From assembly GCF_900090275.1 (NCBI RefSeq), contig NZ_LT607755.1:5084001-5148000 (forward strand): a DNA stretch of 64,000 nucleotides, in the 5' to 3' direction. The notes below the pieces were generated by a model, which was not told the DNA's origin, ran no database searches, and was given only the letters and a program-made list of their open reading frames with translations. How positions within the stretch are numbered: the first letter of the stretch is position 1; every line of letters begins with the position of its first letter. This DNA is from Micromonospora zamorensis. GTDB taxonomy: Bacteria; Actinomycetota; Actinomycetes; Mycobacteriales; Micromonosporaceae. Below, piece by piece: positions 8,487 to 17,282 of this stretch. A program made the translations under genes and the position numbers.

Positions 8487-8563
8487 GTCGCTCAGCCGTG
8501 GCGCGAGGCGCCCCGGACAGGTCGCTCAGCCGTGGCGCGAGGCGGCCCCGGGCAGTCGCTCAG
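8487..8563. repeat. Tandem repeat at the 3' end of the small Cys/His gene
   Basis: The 24-base block GTCGCTCAGCCGTGGCGCGA plus GGCG occurs exactly at 8487-8510 and 8521-8544, a 34-bp period. A shortened third copy starts at 8555 with GTCGCTCAG, and its TCA at 8560-8562 is the stop codon of the minus-strand gene. The gene end has thus been copied twice downstream. Confidence 0.85.
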
Positions 8564-8883
8564 TAGCGCGGGGCGCCCCGGCCGCGCTGCACCGCCGGGC
8601 CGCGTCGCTCCCTGGCACGCCAGCAACCGCTGTGCCAGTGCCGCCGGTCGGTCAGATCACCCAGACCGTCTGCCGGCCAGGCCACCAGGTGCGCCACCCC
8701 GGGTGGGATCTCCTGGTTACAGCCGGGGCAACGGTACGTCTTGACCGACGCGCCCGCCCCGATGCCGCGCACCTGCCAGGCGCCGTCGGTCCACTGCTGC
8801 ACCGAGGCGACACCCTGCCGGACGCGGTCGGCGTCCAGGTTGGCGTTCTCGTCCCGGCGAGGGCGATTGCGACGGGGGCTCAC
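8560..8883 (-). CDS. Small conserved actinobacterial Cys/His protein
   Basis: The function of this 107-residue protein is unknown; homologues are often labelled ATP/GTP-binding protein without support. The N-terminus is very basic (SPRRNRPRRDENANL). The C-terminal half carries a zinc-ribbon-like set, YRCPGCNQEIPPG followed by DRRHWHSGCW, so metal binding is plausible. The frame is open to 9150, but the conserved part begins at the GTG at 8883, and TACGCT lies eight bases upstream. Start codons further upstream would overlap the next gene and encode only unstructured Arg/Pro-rich sequence. Confidence 0.7.
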   Translation of the reverse strand: MSPRRNRPRRDENANLDADRVRQGVASVQQWTDGAWQVRGIGAGASVKTYRCPGCNQEIPPGVAHLVAWPADGLGDLTDRRHWHSGCWRARERRGPAVQRGRGAPRY

Positions 8884-8891
8884 AGTCACCA

Positions 8892-8897
8892 AGCGTA
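8892..8897 (-). promoter_or_regulatory. Leaderless-type -10 hexamer TACGCT
   Basis: TACGCT on the minus strand ends eight bases before the GTG at 8883. The leader would therefore be zero to two bases. No ribosome binding site is visible. Confidence 0.4.
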
Positions 8898-8929
8898 CGG
8901 TCCGTCGGAGCGGACGGTCCGGGGGGCGG

Positions 8930-9979
8930 TCACCAGGACGCGGGATCGTCCAGCGGCTCGGCGACCCGCACTCCTGCCAGGACCGTCGCCGCGTCATCCT
9001 CGGTGAACCCCTGGAACGGCAAGCCGAACTCGGCGCCCAGATGGGCCTTCGGAAGGCCGAGCAGCTCCAGCCCGCGGGGGGTGCGGTAGGCCGGCTTACC
9101 GGCGATCGTCCGATTTCCCTTGGTGCGGTCCTCTGCGATGGCGACCGCATAGCTCAACCCGACCCGAAGACCGGACACCGTAGGCCTCCCGATCGTCAGC
9201 CACACGTCGAACCCGGCCGGAAACCGCTCCACCGACACCTCGCAGTTGGTGACCCGGGCATCCGTCGGCAGCGCGGTGAGCCGCAACGGCCCGCCGCAGT
9301 GGTAAGCCCGATCGAACCGCAACCCGGCGGCCACCGCAGCCAGATCCCGTTGATCCTGGGCGATCACGCTGGCCCGGGCGTACACCCCAGGAGCCGGTTG
9401 CCAGTGCCGCAACCAGACCGGCTTCCCGTTGAACGTGTCAGCCTGCGACACCGATCCGTCGAAGACACCCTTCCTGATCGGCACGGACATACCCGCCGGC
9501 AGGCCCTGGGCGTACCTCGGCAGCGCTTCGACGGACGCGGCCAACTCCAGGGTGACCGTCCGTCCGCCCATGTCGAGCCGCGCCATCTCCACGCCACCCT
9601 CCACCGACCAGGAGAGATATCGAGGCCCGCCCGGGTTGAAGCCGAAATGCAGCACGTTCGGGTCGGCGCCGACCAGGTCGGGCCGCGTGGAGGCACCCGG
9701 CACCCCGTCGGCCAGGGGCGGTGCTGCTGGCACGACAGCACCGGCCGGCCGCTGCGGCCCGGTTGGGGCAGCGTCGGAGCCGAGCAGGTCCGCCGGACCG
9801 ATGGCCACGCCCGCACCGAGCACGGCCACCATGCCCAGCGCGGTGCCGACGGCGGTACGCCGACGGCGGACCCGTACACGGCCCCGGGAGACCGCGCCGG
9901 CCAACAGCAGGCCTGCATCGACGCTGCCCTCGGCGCGCTCGCGAAGCGTCTCGTTGATCCGCTCGTCGAGGTCTGTCAC
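8930..9979 (-). CDS. Membrane protein coupled to the ECF sigma factor, likely anti-sigma
   Basis: This 349-residue protein has a cytoplasmic N-terminus of about 40 residues (TDLDERINETLRERAEGSV, then an Arg-rich stretch). One transmembrane helix follows (TAVGTALGMVAVLGAGVAIG, residues about 42-61), then a 280-residue extracytoplasmic domain I do not recognise. The GTG at 9979 overlaps the sigma-factor stop codon in GTGA, so the two are translationally coupled. Position and topology fit a regulator that holds or senses for the sigma factor; no zinc-binding anti-sigma HxxxCxxC motif is present, so this role is inferred. Confidence 0.65.
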   Translation of the reverse strand: MTDLDERINETLRERAEGSVDAGLLLAGAVSRGRVRVRRRRTAVGTALGMVAVLGAGVAIGPADLLGSDAAPTGPQRPAGAVVPAAPPLADGVPGASTRPDLVGADPNVLHFGFNPGGPRYLSWSVEGGVEMARLDMGGRTVTLELAASVEALPRYAQGLPAGMSVPIRKGVFDGSVSQADTFNGKPVWLRHWQPAPGVYARASVIAQDQRDLAAVAAGLRFDRAYHCGGPLRLTALPTDARVTNCEVSVERFPAGFDVWLTIGRPTVSGLRVGLSYAVAIAEDRTKGNRTIAGKPAYRTPRGLELLGLPKAHLGAEFGLPFQGFTEDDAATVLAGVRVAEPLDDPASW

Positions 9980-10470
9980 GGTCGGCTCCCGTTCGTGGCC
10001 GGGGCACCGCAGCGCTCCCGGAGGTTGGCGAGCGCCCGCATCGCGTGGGTGCGGACGGTGACCGGCGAGCAGTCCAGGATCTGGGCGATCGTCGCGTCGT
10101 CGAGGTCCTCGTAGAAGCGCAGCACCAGCACCGCCCGCTGACGGTCGGGCAGGCCGAGGATCAGCCGCCACATCTCGTCCCGGTCGGCCGCCTCACGGCC
10201 GAGGTCGCCACGCTGCGCCCGGTCGACGAAGGTGTCGACGACCAGTTCGCGGCTCGACCGGCGTCGCCACCAGGAGTTGTTGGCGTTGACCAGCATCCGA
10301 CGTACGTACACGTCGGGCCGGTCGGCCCGCGAGATCTTGCGCCAGTGCACGTACGCCCGGGACAGCACCTCCTGGGTGAGATCCTCGGCCCGGTGCTCGT
10401 CACCGGTCAGCAGCCGCGCCAGCCGGATCAGGGCCGGGCCGCGGCTGCCGACGTACTCCTCGAAGGTCAC
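9976..10470 (-). CDS. SigE-family ECF RNA polymerase sigma factor
   Basis: This 164-residue ECF sigma factor has region 2 at about residues 12-75 (ARLLTGDEHRAEDLTQEVLSRAY, then VRRMLVNANNSWWRRR). Region 4 lies at about 100-155 (LPDRQRAVLVLRFYEDLDD, with the recognition helix in CSPVTVRTHAMRAL). It belongs to the actinobacterial SigE-like group of short, C-terminally plain factors that recruit RNA polymerase to stress or envelope genes. The GTG at 10470 is preceded closely by GAGGG. It forms an operon with the overlapping membrane protein downstream. Confidence 0.9.
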   Translation of the reverse strand: MTFEEYVGSRGPALIRLARLLTGDEHRAEDLTQEVLSRAYVHWRKISRADRPDVYVRRMLVNANNSWWRRRSSRELVVDTFVDRAQRGDLGREAADRDEMWRLILGLPDRQRAVLVLRFYEDLDDATIAQILDCSPVTVRTHAMRALANLRERCGAPATNGSRP

Positions 10471-10510
10471 ATCCCTCAGACGCGGCCGGGCCCCTCCGGC
10501 GTTGACCCCG

Positions 10511-12301
10511 TCAGCGGTGCGAGTGGTCGCGGAAGCCGCGGCGGGTCTTGCGGCCCAGGTAGCCGGCGGTGACGAGGTGCTCCAGCAGCGGCGCGGGTGC
10601 GAAGCCCGGCTCGCGCAGCTCCAGGTACAGCTCGCGCTGGATCGCCAGCGACACGTCCAGCCCGACCACGTCGAGCAGCTCGAACGGGCCCATCGGGTAG
10701 CCGCAGCCCAGCTTCATGGCGTGGTCGATGTCGTCGGCCGTCGAGTAGCTGGCCTCCAGCATCTTCACCGCGTCGTTCAGGTAGGGGAAGAGCAGCGCGT
10801 TGACGATGAACCCGGACCGGTCGCCGCAGACCACGCCGGTCTTGCCGAGGGTGGCGCAGACCGCGCGGGCGGTGGCGGTGGCCTCCGGGGAGGTGCGGAT
10901 GGTGCGGACCACCTCGACCAGCGGCATGACCGGTGCCGGGTTGAAGAAGTGCAACCCCACGACGTCGGCCGGCCGATGGGTGGCCATCGCCACGTCGATC
11001 ACCGGCAGCGAGGAGGTGGTGGTGGCCAGCACGACGCCCGGCTTGCAGATCTCGTCGAGGCTTGCGAAGAGGGCCTTCTTGACGCTCAGCTCCTCGACCA
11101 CCGCCTCGACCACCAGGTCGACGTCGGCGAGGTGGTCGAGCGTGGCCGACCAGCTGATCCGGCCGAGCGCGGCGTCCCGGTCGGCCTCGGCGAGCTTGCC
11201 CCGCACCACGCCCTTGTTCAGCGAGGTCTTCACGGCCTCGCAGACCTTCGCGGACTTCTCCATGCCGCGGGTCACCGAGACGACCTCGTAGCCGGCCTTG
11301 GCGAAGACCTCGATGATCCCGGTGGCCATCGTCCCGGAGCCCACCACGCCGACCTTCGTGATGGCCCGCGCGCCGTCGGCGACCGCGGCCTCCGTGGCCA
11401 GCGGCGTCGCCTCGTCCGGTACGACCACCGGCGAACCGGGCCGCTCGTAGGTGTAGAAGCCCCGACCCGACTTCCGGCCGAGCAGCCCCGCCGTGACCAT
11501 CTGCTTGAGCAGCGGCACCGGGGCGTGCCGGCGGTCCCGCCCGCCGCGCCGGTACATGGTGTCCAGGATCTCGTACGCGGTGTCCAGGCCGATCAGGTCC
11601 ATCAGCGCCAGCGGGCCCATCGGCAGGCCGCAGCCGAGCTTCATCGCGGCGTCGATGTCCTCCCGGGTCGCGTAGTGCGCCTCGAACATGCCGACGGCGT
11701 GGTTGAGGTAGCCGAACAGCAGCGCGTTGGCGATGAAACCGGCCCGGTCGTTGATGGTGACGTCGACCTTGCCGAGCCGGGCGCACAGCGCCTCGACGTC
11801 GGCGACCACCTCGGGCGAGGTGACGACAGTGCGGACCACCTCGACCAGCTTCATCACCGGCGCGGGGTTGAAGAAGTGGATGCCGATCACCTGGTTGGGC
11901 CGGCTGGTGGCCACCGAGATCTCGGTGACGCTCAACGAGGAGGTGTTGGTGGCGAGGATCGTCTCCGGCCGGCAGACCCGGTCCAGCTCCGCGAAGATCC
12001 GCTGCTTGAGGTCCAGGTGCTCGGGCACCGCCTCGATGACCAGGTCGACGGAGTGCAGCGCGTCCAGCCCGACCGCGAAGTGCACCCGCTCGTGCAGGGC
12101 GTCGCGGTCGGCGGCGGCGAGCTTGCCCTTGGCGACGGCACGGTCGGTGGAGCCGGCGAGGGTGACCCGGCCGCGCTCCAGCGCCGGCTCGGAGATCTCG
12201 ACGGCCACCACGTCGATGCCGTTACGGGCGAAGACCTCGACGATGCCGGCACCCATGGTGCCCAGCCCCACCACGCCAACGGTGCTGAAATCGCGCGCCA
12301 C
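10511..12301 (-). CDS. Double 3-hydroxyacyl-CoA dehydrogenase (two tandem units)
   Basis: The protein oxidises 3-hydroxyacyl-CoA to 3-ketoacyl-CoA with NAD+, or reduces acetoacetyl-CoA in the ethylmalonyl-CoA route. Its 596 residues are two complete dehydrogenase units in tandem. Each has an NAD site (GLGTMGAG near residue 12; GSGTMATG near residue 318), the catalytic NTSSLS or TTSSLP segment and HFFNPAPVM, and a C-terminal helical domain ending in LGRKSGRGFYTY or LGRKTRRGFRDH. Such double-length forms are standard in actinobacteria. The GTG at 12301 has GGGGAGG six bases upstream. An operator-like sequence at 12333-12349 is shared with the other dehydrogenase gene at 24929-25777. Confidence 0.92.
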   Translation of the reverse strand: MARDFSTVGVVGLGTMGAGIVEVFARNGIDVVAVEISEPALERGRVTLAGSTDRAVAKGKLAAADRDALHERVHFAVGLDALHSVDLVIEAVPEHLDLKQRIFAELDRVCRPETILATNTSSLSVTEISVATSRPNQVIGIHFFNPAPVMKLVEVVRTVVTSPEVVADVEALCARLGKVDVTINDRAGFIANALLFGYLNHAVGMFEAHYATREDIDAAMKLGCGLPMGPLALMDLIGLDTAYEILDTMYRRGGRDRRHAPVPLLKQMVTAGLLGRKSGRGFYTYERPGSPVVVPDEATPLATEAAVADGARAITKVGVVGSGTMATGIIEVFAKAGYEVVSVTRGMEKSAKVCEAVKTSLNKGVVRGKLAEADRDAALGRISWSATLDHLADVDLVVEAVVEELSVKKALFASLDEICKPGVVLATTTSSLPVIDVAMATHRPADVVGLHFFNPAPVMPLVEVVRTIRTSPEATATARAVCATLGKTGVVCGDRSGFIVNALLFPYLNDAVKMLEASYSTADDIDHAMKLGCGYPMGPFELLDVVGLDVSLAIQRELYLELREPGFAPAPLLEHLVTAGYLGRKTRRGFRDHSHR

Positions 12302-12332
12302 GACCGGCCTCCCCAGAGACTCCGCACGGCCA

Positions 12333-12349
12333 CTGAACGGCCGCTAAGG
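12333..12349. promoter_or_regulatory. Operator-like sequence CTGAACGGCCGCTAAGG
   Basis: This imperfect inverted repeat (CTGAACG/CGCTAAG) lies 32-48 bases upstream of the double dehydrogenase start and overlaps a possible minus-strand -10 (TAACCT at 12353-12348). Fourteen of its 17 bases match 25830-25846, upstream of the second dehydrogenase gene. Confidence 0.6.
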
Positions 12350-12460
12350 TTATGCGCGCGAGTCTGCCACGTGACGCTGGGTTGTCGAGACGCCGTGGGA
12401 TATTTCACCCACACCGCCGCAGGGTGCAGGGACGCGGCGGGCCTGGTGCTCAGACCGCCG

Positions 12461-13531
12461 TCAGGCGGTGGGCACGGTGGTCAGGGCCAGCAGCTCCGCG
12501 ACGAACTCCGCCGGGCGCTCCAGGTGCGGGCTGTGACCACAGCCGGGAAGCACCACCTCGTGGTACGCGCCGCCGGCCGCCGCGTACCGCTCCAGCACCG
12601 CCCGGGTCTGGCCGACCATCGGCTGCGGTGGGCAGGCGTCCTCGCCCGGCCAGCCGGGCACGAGACCCAGCGAGCCCAGGTACGCCAGGTCGAACAGCGA
12701 GGTGTCCGAGACGATGACGTCGGCGTCGCCGCGTACCCAGGTGACCGGAGGCTTCTCGGCGACGGCCACCAGCTCGTCGGCGAGCCGGAAGAAGGTCGGC
12801 GCGAGCGCGTTGAGCACGCCGCGCTCCCCCGGTGCGGTGCCCGGCCAGTTCTCCGAGGGCACCGCCGTGCCCGGGTAGTTGTCGTCCCCGGTGGCGGTGG
12901 AGAGCACGGTGTCCAGCAGCAGATCCTCGTCCTCGACCAGAGAGGCGGGATCGGCCACGTAGGTGGCTCGCAGCACGGCACGCGGGCTGGCCGGGGCGTC
13001 CGCGCTGCGGTCACCGGCCGCGAGCCGGGCGACGAAGTCCGGGTTGGCCGTGCCGGCGCCGGTGCCGGCGAAGTCGGGGGTGGTCGGCGTGCCGGTCAGG
13101 TCACGGGTGCCGCCGAAGCCGTACGGGGAGACCGGTGCCGCGAGCAGCAACGCTCCCACCCGGTGGGGATGGTCGACCAGCAGTCGCATCGCCACCCCGC
13201 CGCCGAGGGAGTGCCCGACCACCACCGGACGGGCGTCGGCACCGAAGAGCGTCGGGTCGTCCAGCAGGGCCGCCACGTCGTCGGCGAAGTCGCGCAGGCC
13301 CCGGGTGGCGTCCACCGGTGCCGTCTCGGAGTCGCCGTACCCCCGCAGGTCGGGGGCGACCACCCGCAGCGTCGGCGGCAGCCGCCGCACCAGCGGCTCC
13401 CAGAACAGAGCTGACGAGCAGTTGCCGTGGATCAGCAGCACCGGCGTGCCGTCCGGCGGGCCGGCCACCCGTACCGCCTGGGTGATGCCGTTAGCCGTCA
13501 CGGTCCGCTGCTCGGTCTCCATCCGCGGCAT
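12461..13531 (-). CDS. Alpha/beta hydrolase
   Basis: This roughly 356-residue alpha/beta-hydrolase has the oxyanion-hole segment VLLIHGNCSS and the DLRGYGDS strand. The nucleophile elbow is GHSLGGG (Ser near residue 107) and the catalytic His is in GCGHSPHLERP (near residue 331). A long cap of about 150 residues between the nucleophile and the acid/His part suggests a bulkier substrate than in minimal esterases; the substrate is unknown. Two ATGs, 13531 and 13522, are possible and neither has a convincing ribosome binding site. The stop codon lies in a small hairpin, ACCGCC/GGCGGT, at 12454-12469. Confidence 0.75.
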   Translation of the reverse strand: MPRMETEQRTVTANGITQAVRVAGPPDGTPVLLIHGNCSSALFWEPLVRRLPPTLRVVAPDLRGYGDSETAPVDATRGLRDFADDVAALLDDPTLFGADARPVVVGHSLGGGVAMRLLVDHPHRVGALLLAAPVSPYGFGGTRDLTGTPTTPDFAGTGAGTANPDFVARLAAGDRSADAPASPRAVLRATYVADPASLVEDEDLLLDTVLSTATGDDNYPGTAVPSENWPGTAPGERGVLNALAPTFFRLADELVAVAEKPPVTWVRGDADVIVSDTSLFDLAYLGSLGLVPGWPGEDACPPQPMVGQTRAVLERYAAAGGAYHEVVLPGCGHSPHLERPAEFVAELLALTTVPTA

Positions 13532-13649
13532 GCTGCCACGCGAGCCCCCGCCGGTCCAGGTGTCCGGCAGACACCTGGGGCGCGCACCGAGTGTGTGCCG
13601 CACTCAGCACTCGCCGTGTGCCGAGTGGGAGGGAAGGGGCCCTCCCGTC

Positions 13650-14066
13650 TCAGCGACGGCCGCTCGGCGGCGCGGCCAACGGCAGCGGCAGCGTCGGTCG
13701 GACGTCCCGCCGCGACGGCCCGAAGCTGAGCCCCACGGGGTCGGTGAGCGCCACACCGGGATCGAACAGGCGCAGCTCGGTCCGACCGAGCCGGATCACG
13801 TCGCCGTCGGAGAGCAGCTCGACCTCGCTGATCCGTCGGTCGTTGAGCCAGGTGCCGTTGGTGGAACCCAGGTCCCGCAGGGAGGGCCCCTCCGGGGTCA
13901 GCCACACCTCGGCGTGCCGACGACTCAGATGCGGGTCGGCGATGACCACGTGGCCGGTCGGCGCCCGACCGATCACCTGCGGCTCGCCCCGCAGTCGAAA
14001 GCTCGCACCGCGCATCGGCCCACCCGCGACCGTCAACAGCGGCATCAGTTCCGGATGTTCCTCCAT
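13650..14066 (-). CDS. Stand-alone FHA-domain protein
   Basis: This 138-residue protein is essentially one forkhead-associated domain, which binds phosphothreonine peptides made by Ser/Thr kinases. The canonical residues are present: GRAPTGHVVI, the SRRHAEV motif that contacts phosphate, and LGSTNGTWLN. A 30-residue Arg/Pro-rich tail follows. No kinase gene is adjacent, so the partner is unknown. The gene is divergent from the aldehyde dehydrogenase gene. GGAGGG lies about eleven bases before the ATG. Confidence 0.88.
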   Translation of the reverse strand: MEEHPELMPLLTVAGGPMRGASFRLRGEPQVIGRAPTGHVVIADPHLSRRHAEVWLTPEGPSLRDLGSTNGTWLNDRRISEVELLSDGDVIRLGRTELRLFDPGVALTDPVGLSFGPSRRDVRPTLPLPLAAPPSGRR

Positions 14067-14310
14067 GGAAAGTCAGCCCTCCACCCCACACCGTCACTCC
14101 GCGCGTCAGCCTGCCATCAGACGGTAATCGTCAATACCGACCGGCCGGTCAGCCTCTCGTCACCTCCCGGCCACCTGCCGTTCGACGATTCGGGCGGACC
14201 GCACCGGCCACCGCTGCCCTGACCTGCACTGATCAACGATCGGTCGGGGTGGAGCGACTCCCGTCCCGCCGCACCGGATCGGGGACCTACCAGCGAGTAG
14301 TTTTCGGGTC

Positions 14311-14316
14311 TAGACT
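14311..14316 (+). promoter_or_regulatory. Leaderless -10 hexamer TAGACT
   Basis: TAGACT ends exactly six bases before the ATG at 14323 and no ribosome binding site exists. This is the clearest leaderless promoter in the window. Confidence 0.65.
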
Positions 14317-14322
14317 TCCGTC

Positions 14323-15819
14323 ATGACGGCTGTGCATGTCCCGGGGACCCCGGTCATCGAGGAGGGCCAGCTGGTTTCGACCAGCCCGGCCACCGGCATC
14401 GAGGCCGGTCGCCTCCCGATCGCCACCGACGACGAGGTGCGCCAGGCCGTCGACCGCGCCCGGGCCGCTGGCGAGTGGTGGGCCGGGCTCGGCTTCACCG
14501 GCCGCCGCGACCGGCTGCTGCGGTGGCGCGCGCTGCTCGCCAAGCGGATCGAGCAGTTGGCCGAGCTGGTGCACGTCGAGGGCGGCAAGCCGGTCGCCGA
14601 CGCGATCGTCGAGATCGTCACCGCGATCGAGCACATCGACTGGGCCGCCCGCAACGCCGGCCGCGTGCTCGGCCCACGCCGGGTGCGGTCCCGGCTCATC
14701 CTCGCCGAGTTCTCCGGTCACCTCGAATACCAGCCGCACGGCGTGGTCGGCGTGATCGGGCCGTGGAACTATCCCGTCTTCACGCCGATCGGCTCCGCCG
14801 CGTACGCGCTGGCCGCCGGCAACGCCGTGGTGCTCAAGCCCAGCGAATACACGCCCGCCGTCGGCCAGTGGCTAGTGGACAGCTTCGCCGAGGTGGTGCC
14901 CGAGCACCCGGTCTTCACCGCCGTGCACGGGCTGGGCGACGTGGGTGCCGCTCTGTGCCGCTCCGGGGTCAACAAGGTGGCCTTCACCGGCTCCACCGCG
15001 ACCGCCCGCAAGGTGATGGCCGCGTGCGCCGAGACGCTGACCCCGGTGCTGATCGAGGGCGGCGGCAAGGACGCCATGATCGTCGACAGCGACGCCGACC
15101 TGGACGCCGCCGCGGAGGCCTGTGTCTGGGGCGGCATGACCAACGCGGGCCAGACCTGCATCGGCATCGAGCGGGTCTACGCCGTCGACTCCGTCTTCGA
15201 CGCCTTCGTCGACAAGGTGGTGGCCCGCGCCGGTCAACTGACCGTCGGGCCGGAGGGCACCGACATCGGCCCGATCACCATGCCCCGGCAGATCGACGTG
15301 ATCCGCCGGCACATCGACGCCGCGATCGACTCCGGTGGGCGCGCCGTGCTCGGTGGCCCGAGCGCCGTGCAACCGCCGTACGTCCACCCGACCGTGCTCG
15401 TGGACGTGCCGGAGGAATCGGCCGCCGTCCAGGAGGAGACCTTCGGCCCCACGTTGACCATCAGCCGGGTCCGCGACGCCGACGAGGCCGTCACCCGCGC
15501 CAACGCCCTGCCGTACGGCCTGGGTGGCTCGGTCTTCGGCCGACGACGCGCGGTGGCCATCGCCCGGCGGCTGCGCTCCGGAATGGCCTCGGTCAACTCC
15601 ACCCTGACCTTCGCCGGCATGTCCACCCTGCCGTTCGGCGGGGTGGGCGACTCCGGCTTCGGGCGGATCCACGGGGAGGACGGGCTGCGCGAGTTCGGTC
15701 GGGCCAAGGCGATCACCCGGCGTCGTGCCCGGTCACTGCTGCCGTCGATGACCTTCGAACGGACGCCGACCGACGTGGCCCGGCTCGTCAAGGCGATCAA
15801 GGTGATGTACGGAAGGTGA
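14323..15819 (+). CDS. NAD(P)-dependent aldehyde dehydrogenase
   Basis: This 498-residue ALDH-superfamily enzyme oxidises an aldehyde to its acid; the substrate is not predictable. The NAD-binding part has VVGVIGPWNYP and KPSEYTP. FTGS lies near residue 225, the general-base Glu is in LIEGGGKD (about 244), and the nucleophile Cys is in NAGQTCIG (about 279). ETFGPT follows, and FGG in LPFGGVGDSG comes near the end. The C-terminus carries an extra segment that resembles the membrane-proximal tails of fatty aldehyde dehydrogenases and coniferyl aldehyde dehydrogenase relatives. It is transcribed alone from a leaderless promoter and closed by the hairpin at 15830-15852. Confidence 0.9.
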   Translation: MTAVHVPGTPVIEEGQLVSTSPATGIEAGRLPIATDDEVRQAVDRARAAGEWWAGLGFTGRRDRLLRWRALLAKRIEQLAELVHVEGGKPVADAIVEIVTAIEHIDWAARNAGRVLGPRRVRSRLILAEFSGHLEYQPHGVVGVIGPWNYPVFTPIGSAAYALAAGNAVVLKPSEYTPAVGQWLVDSFAEVVPEHPVFTAVHGLGDVGAALCRSGVNKVAFTGSTATARKVMAACAETLTPVLIEGGGKDAMIVDSDADLDAAAEACVWGGMTNAGQTCIGIERVYAVDSVFDAFVDKVVARAGQLTVGPEGTDIGPITMPRQIDVIRRHIDAAIDSGGRAVLGGPSAVQPPYVHPTVLVDVPEESAAVQEETFGPTLTISRVRDADEAVTRANALPYGLGGSVFGRRRAVAIARRLRSGMASVNSTLTFAGMSTLPFGGVGDSGFGRIHGEDGLREFGRAKAITRRRARSLLPSMTFERTPTDVARLVKAIKVMYGR

Positions 15820-15829
15820 GTGTCAGATA

Positions 15830-15852
15830 GCCGATCTTCAAAGAAGATCGGC
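15830..15852 (+). terminator. Hairpin after the aldehyde dehydrogenase
   Basis: GCCGATCTTC and GAAGATCGGC form a perfect 10-bp stem with an AAA loop, eleven bases after the stop codon. No T-run follows, as is usual for actinobacterial terminators. Confidence 0.65.
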
Positions 15853-15885
15853 GAATCGACATGTGTGTACGGGTGGTTACGGCGG

Positions 15886-15891
15886 TACATT
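15886..15891 (+). promoter_or_regulatory. Leaderless -10 hexamer TACATT
   Basis: TACATT ends seven bases before the ATG at 15899. No ribosome binding site lies between them. Confidence 0.55.
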
Positions 15892-15898
15892 GCGTTAA

Positions 15899-16558
15899 AT
15901 GGGCCCCAATCGATTGCGCTACCGCCTTGTCGACAGTGACCAGTCGTGGAGCGCCCGGCGACGTCAGCACCGTTCGGACTGGCTGGCGCGCACCTTCCCT
16001 GACATCGGCGACATGCACGTGGTCGATCTCGGCGGCCGGCTCGGCACCTGGCACCGCGCCACCATCCGGCCGGCTCGGGTGACAGTCGTCAACCTGGAGA
16101 AACCCCCGGCCGTCGTGCCGGAGTGGGCCCACGTCGAGCAGGCTGACGCCTGCGACCTCCCTGCGCGCCTAGCCGGGGGCAGCTTCGACATGGTCTTCTC
16201 GAACTCGGTGCTGGAGCACGTGGGCGGGCACGAACGCCGGTTGCGCTTCGCCGCCGCCGTCCGCTCGCTGGCCGACCGGCACTGGGTGCAGACGCCCTAC
16301 CGCTACTTCCCCATCGAGCCACACTGGATCGCGCCGGGCATGCAGTTCCTACCGGTGCGGCTGCGCACCGCGTTCGCCAGGCGGTGGCCCTTGGGGCACA
16401 AGCCGACCCGCAGCCACGACGCTGCCATCCACCAGGTGCTCTGGACCGAGCTGCTGGACCGCTCGCAGATGCGCCACTACTTCCCGGACTCGACCATGCT
16501 GGTCGAGCGGGTGTTCGGCCTGCCCAAGTCGCTGATCGCGGTGCGTACCGGGAGCTGA
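15899..16558 (+). CDS. SAM-dependent methyltransferase, class I
   Basis: This 219-residue protein has a methyltransferase core: MHVVDLGGRLGTW is the SAM-binding motif I, VTVVNLEKPP is the acidic strand-2 end, and FDMVFSNSVLEHVGGH is motif IV and beyond. The second half contains WVQTPYRYFPIEPHW, which is common in methyltransferases acting on sugars, lipids or small metabolites. The substrate is unknown. It stands alone between the aldehyde dehydrogenase and nucS, and the nucS stop is five bases away on the other strand. Confidence 0.8.
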   Translation: MGPNRLRYRLVDSDQSWSARRRQHRSDWLARTFPDIGDMHVVDLGGRLGTWHRATIRPARVTVVNLEKPPAVVPEWAHVEQADACDLPARLAGGSFDMVFSNSVLEHVGGHERRLRFAAAVRSLADRHWVQTPYRYFPIEPHWIAPGMQFLPVRLRTAFARRWPLGHKPTRSHDAAIHQVLWTELLDRSQMRHYFPDSTMLVERVFGLPKSLIAVRTGS

Positions 16559-16563
16559 GCCGC

Positions 16564-17223
16564 TCAGAACAGCGTCAGCTCGTCCTTCTCGATGCCCCGC
16601 AGCTTGTCGTAGTTCACGACCACACACCGGATGCCCCGGTCGGTGGCGAGCACCCGGGCCTGCGGCTTGATCTCCTGCGCCGCGAAGACCCCGACAACCG
16701 GGCTGAGCAGCGGGTCACGGTTCATCAACTCGAGGTACCGGGTCAACTGCTCCACCCCGTCGATGTCGCCGCGCCGCTTGACCTCGACGGCGACCGAACC
16801 GGAGTTGGCGTCCCGGCACAGCAGGTCGACCGGGCCGATCGCGGTCATGTACTCGCGGCGGACCAGCGTGAACCCCTCGCCCAACGCGCTGGGGTTGGCG
16901 GCCAGCAACTCCTGGAGGTGCGCCTCCACCCCGTCCTTGCGCAGGCCGGGATCGACACCCAGCTCGTACGAGGTGTCCTGGAAGATCTCCTCCAGGGTGA
17001 TCCGCAACTCCTCGCCAGCCTTGTTGACCACCCGCCACACACCGGGGGCCTCCTCCAGCCGACATGGCGGGCTCATCCAGTTCAACGGCTTGTACGCCCG
17101 GTCGTCGGCATGAATCGACACCGACCCGTCCGCCTTCACCATCAGCAACCGGGTGGCCAGCGGCAGGTGAGCCGAGAGCCGTCCGACGTAGTCCACCGAG
17201 CACTTCGCAATGACCAACCGCAC
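16564..17223 (-). CDS. nucS: NucS mismatch-specific endonuclease
   Basis: NucS makes double-strand cuts at mismatched bases and replaces MutS/MutL mismatch repair in actinobacteria, working with the beta clamp. The 219 residues show the N-terminal DNA-binding part ([31 protein letters not shown], then [10 protein letters not shown]). The C-terminal RecB-type nuclease has GPVDLLCRD (Asp near 135) and VAVEVKRRG (Glu and Lys near 147). The end, KDELTLF, matches the clamp-binding tail of the family. The frame extends upstream, but the GTG at 17223 gives the conserved N-terminus and has a leaderless -10. Confidence 0.93.
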   Translation of the reverse strand: MRLVIAKCSVDYVGRLSAHLPLATRLLMVKADGSVSIHADDRAYKPLNWMSPPCRLEEAPGVWRVVNKAGEELRITLEEIFQDTSYELGVDPGLRKDGVEAHLQELLAANPSALGEGFTLVRREYMTAIGPVDLLCRDANSGSVAVEVKRRGDIDGVEQLTRYLELMNRDPLLSPVVGVFAAQEIKPQARVLATDRGIRCVVVNYDKLRGIEKDELTLF

Positions 17224-17229
17224 CCGACG

Positions 17230-17235
17230 AGGGTA
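17230..17235 (-). promoter_or_regulatory. Leaderless -10 hexamer TACCCT for nucS
   Basis: On the minus strand TACCCT ends six bases before the nucS GTG at 17223. Confidence 0.55.
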
Positions 17236-17282
17236 GCTGAGCACCCCCCGGTCGCCAGCGAGCGGCACTGGCGCGTCGATGC

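Noticed and set aside
8930..10171. N-terminally extended form of the anti-sigma-like protein starting at 10171
   Set aside because: The extra residues are antisense-like Arg/Pro sequence within the sigma-factor gene, while the GTG at 9979 overlaps the sigma stop in the usual GTGA fashion.
10232..13414. Open frame of 1060 codons on the plus strand
   Set aside because: It is antisense to the sigma factor, the double dehydrogenase and a hydrolase, all with recognised motifs. Its translation is His/Arg/Gly-rich without any domain, which is the usual GC-rich shadow.
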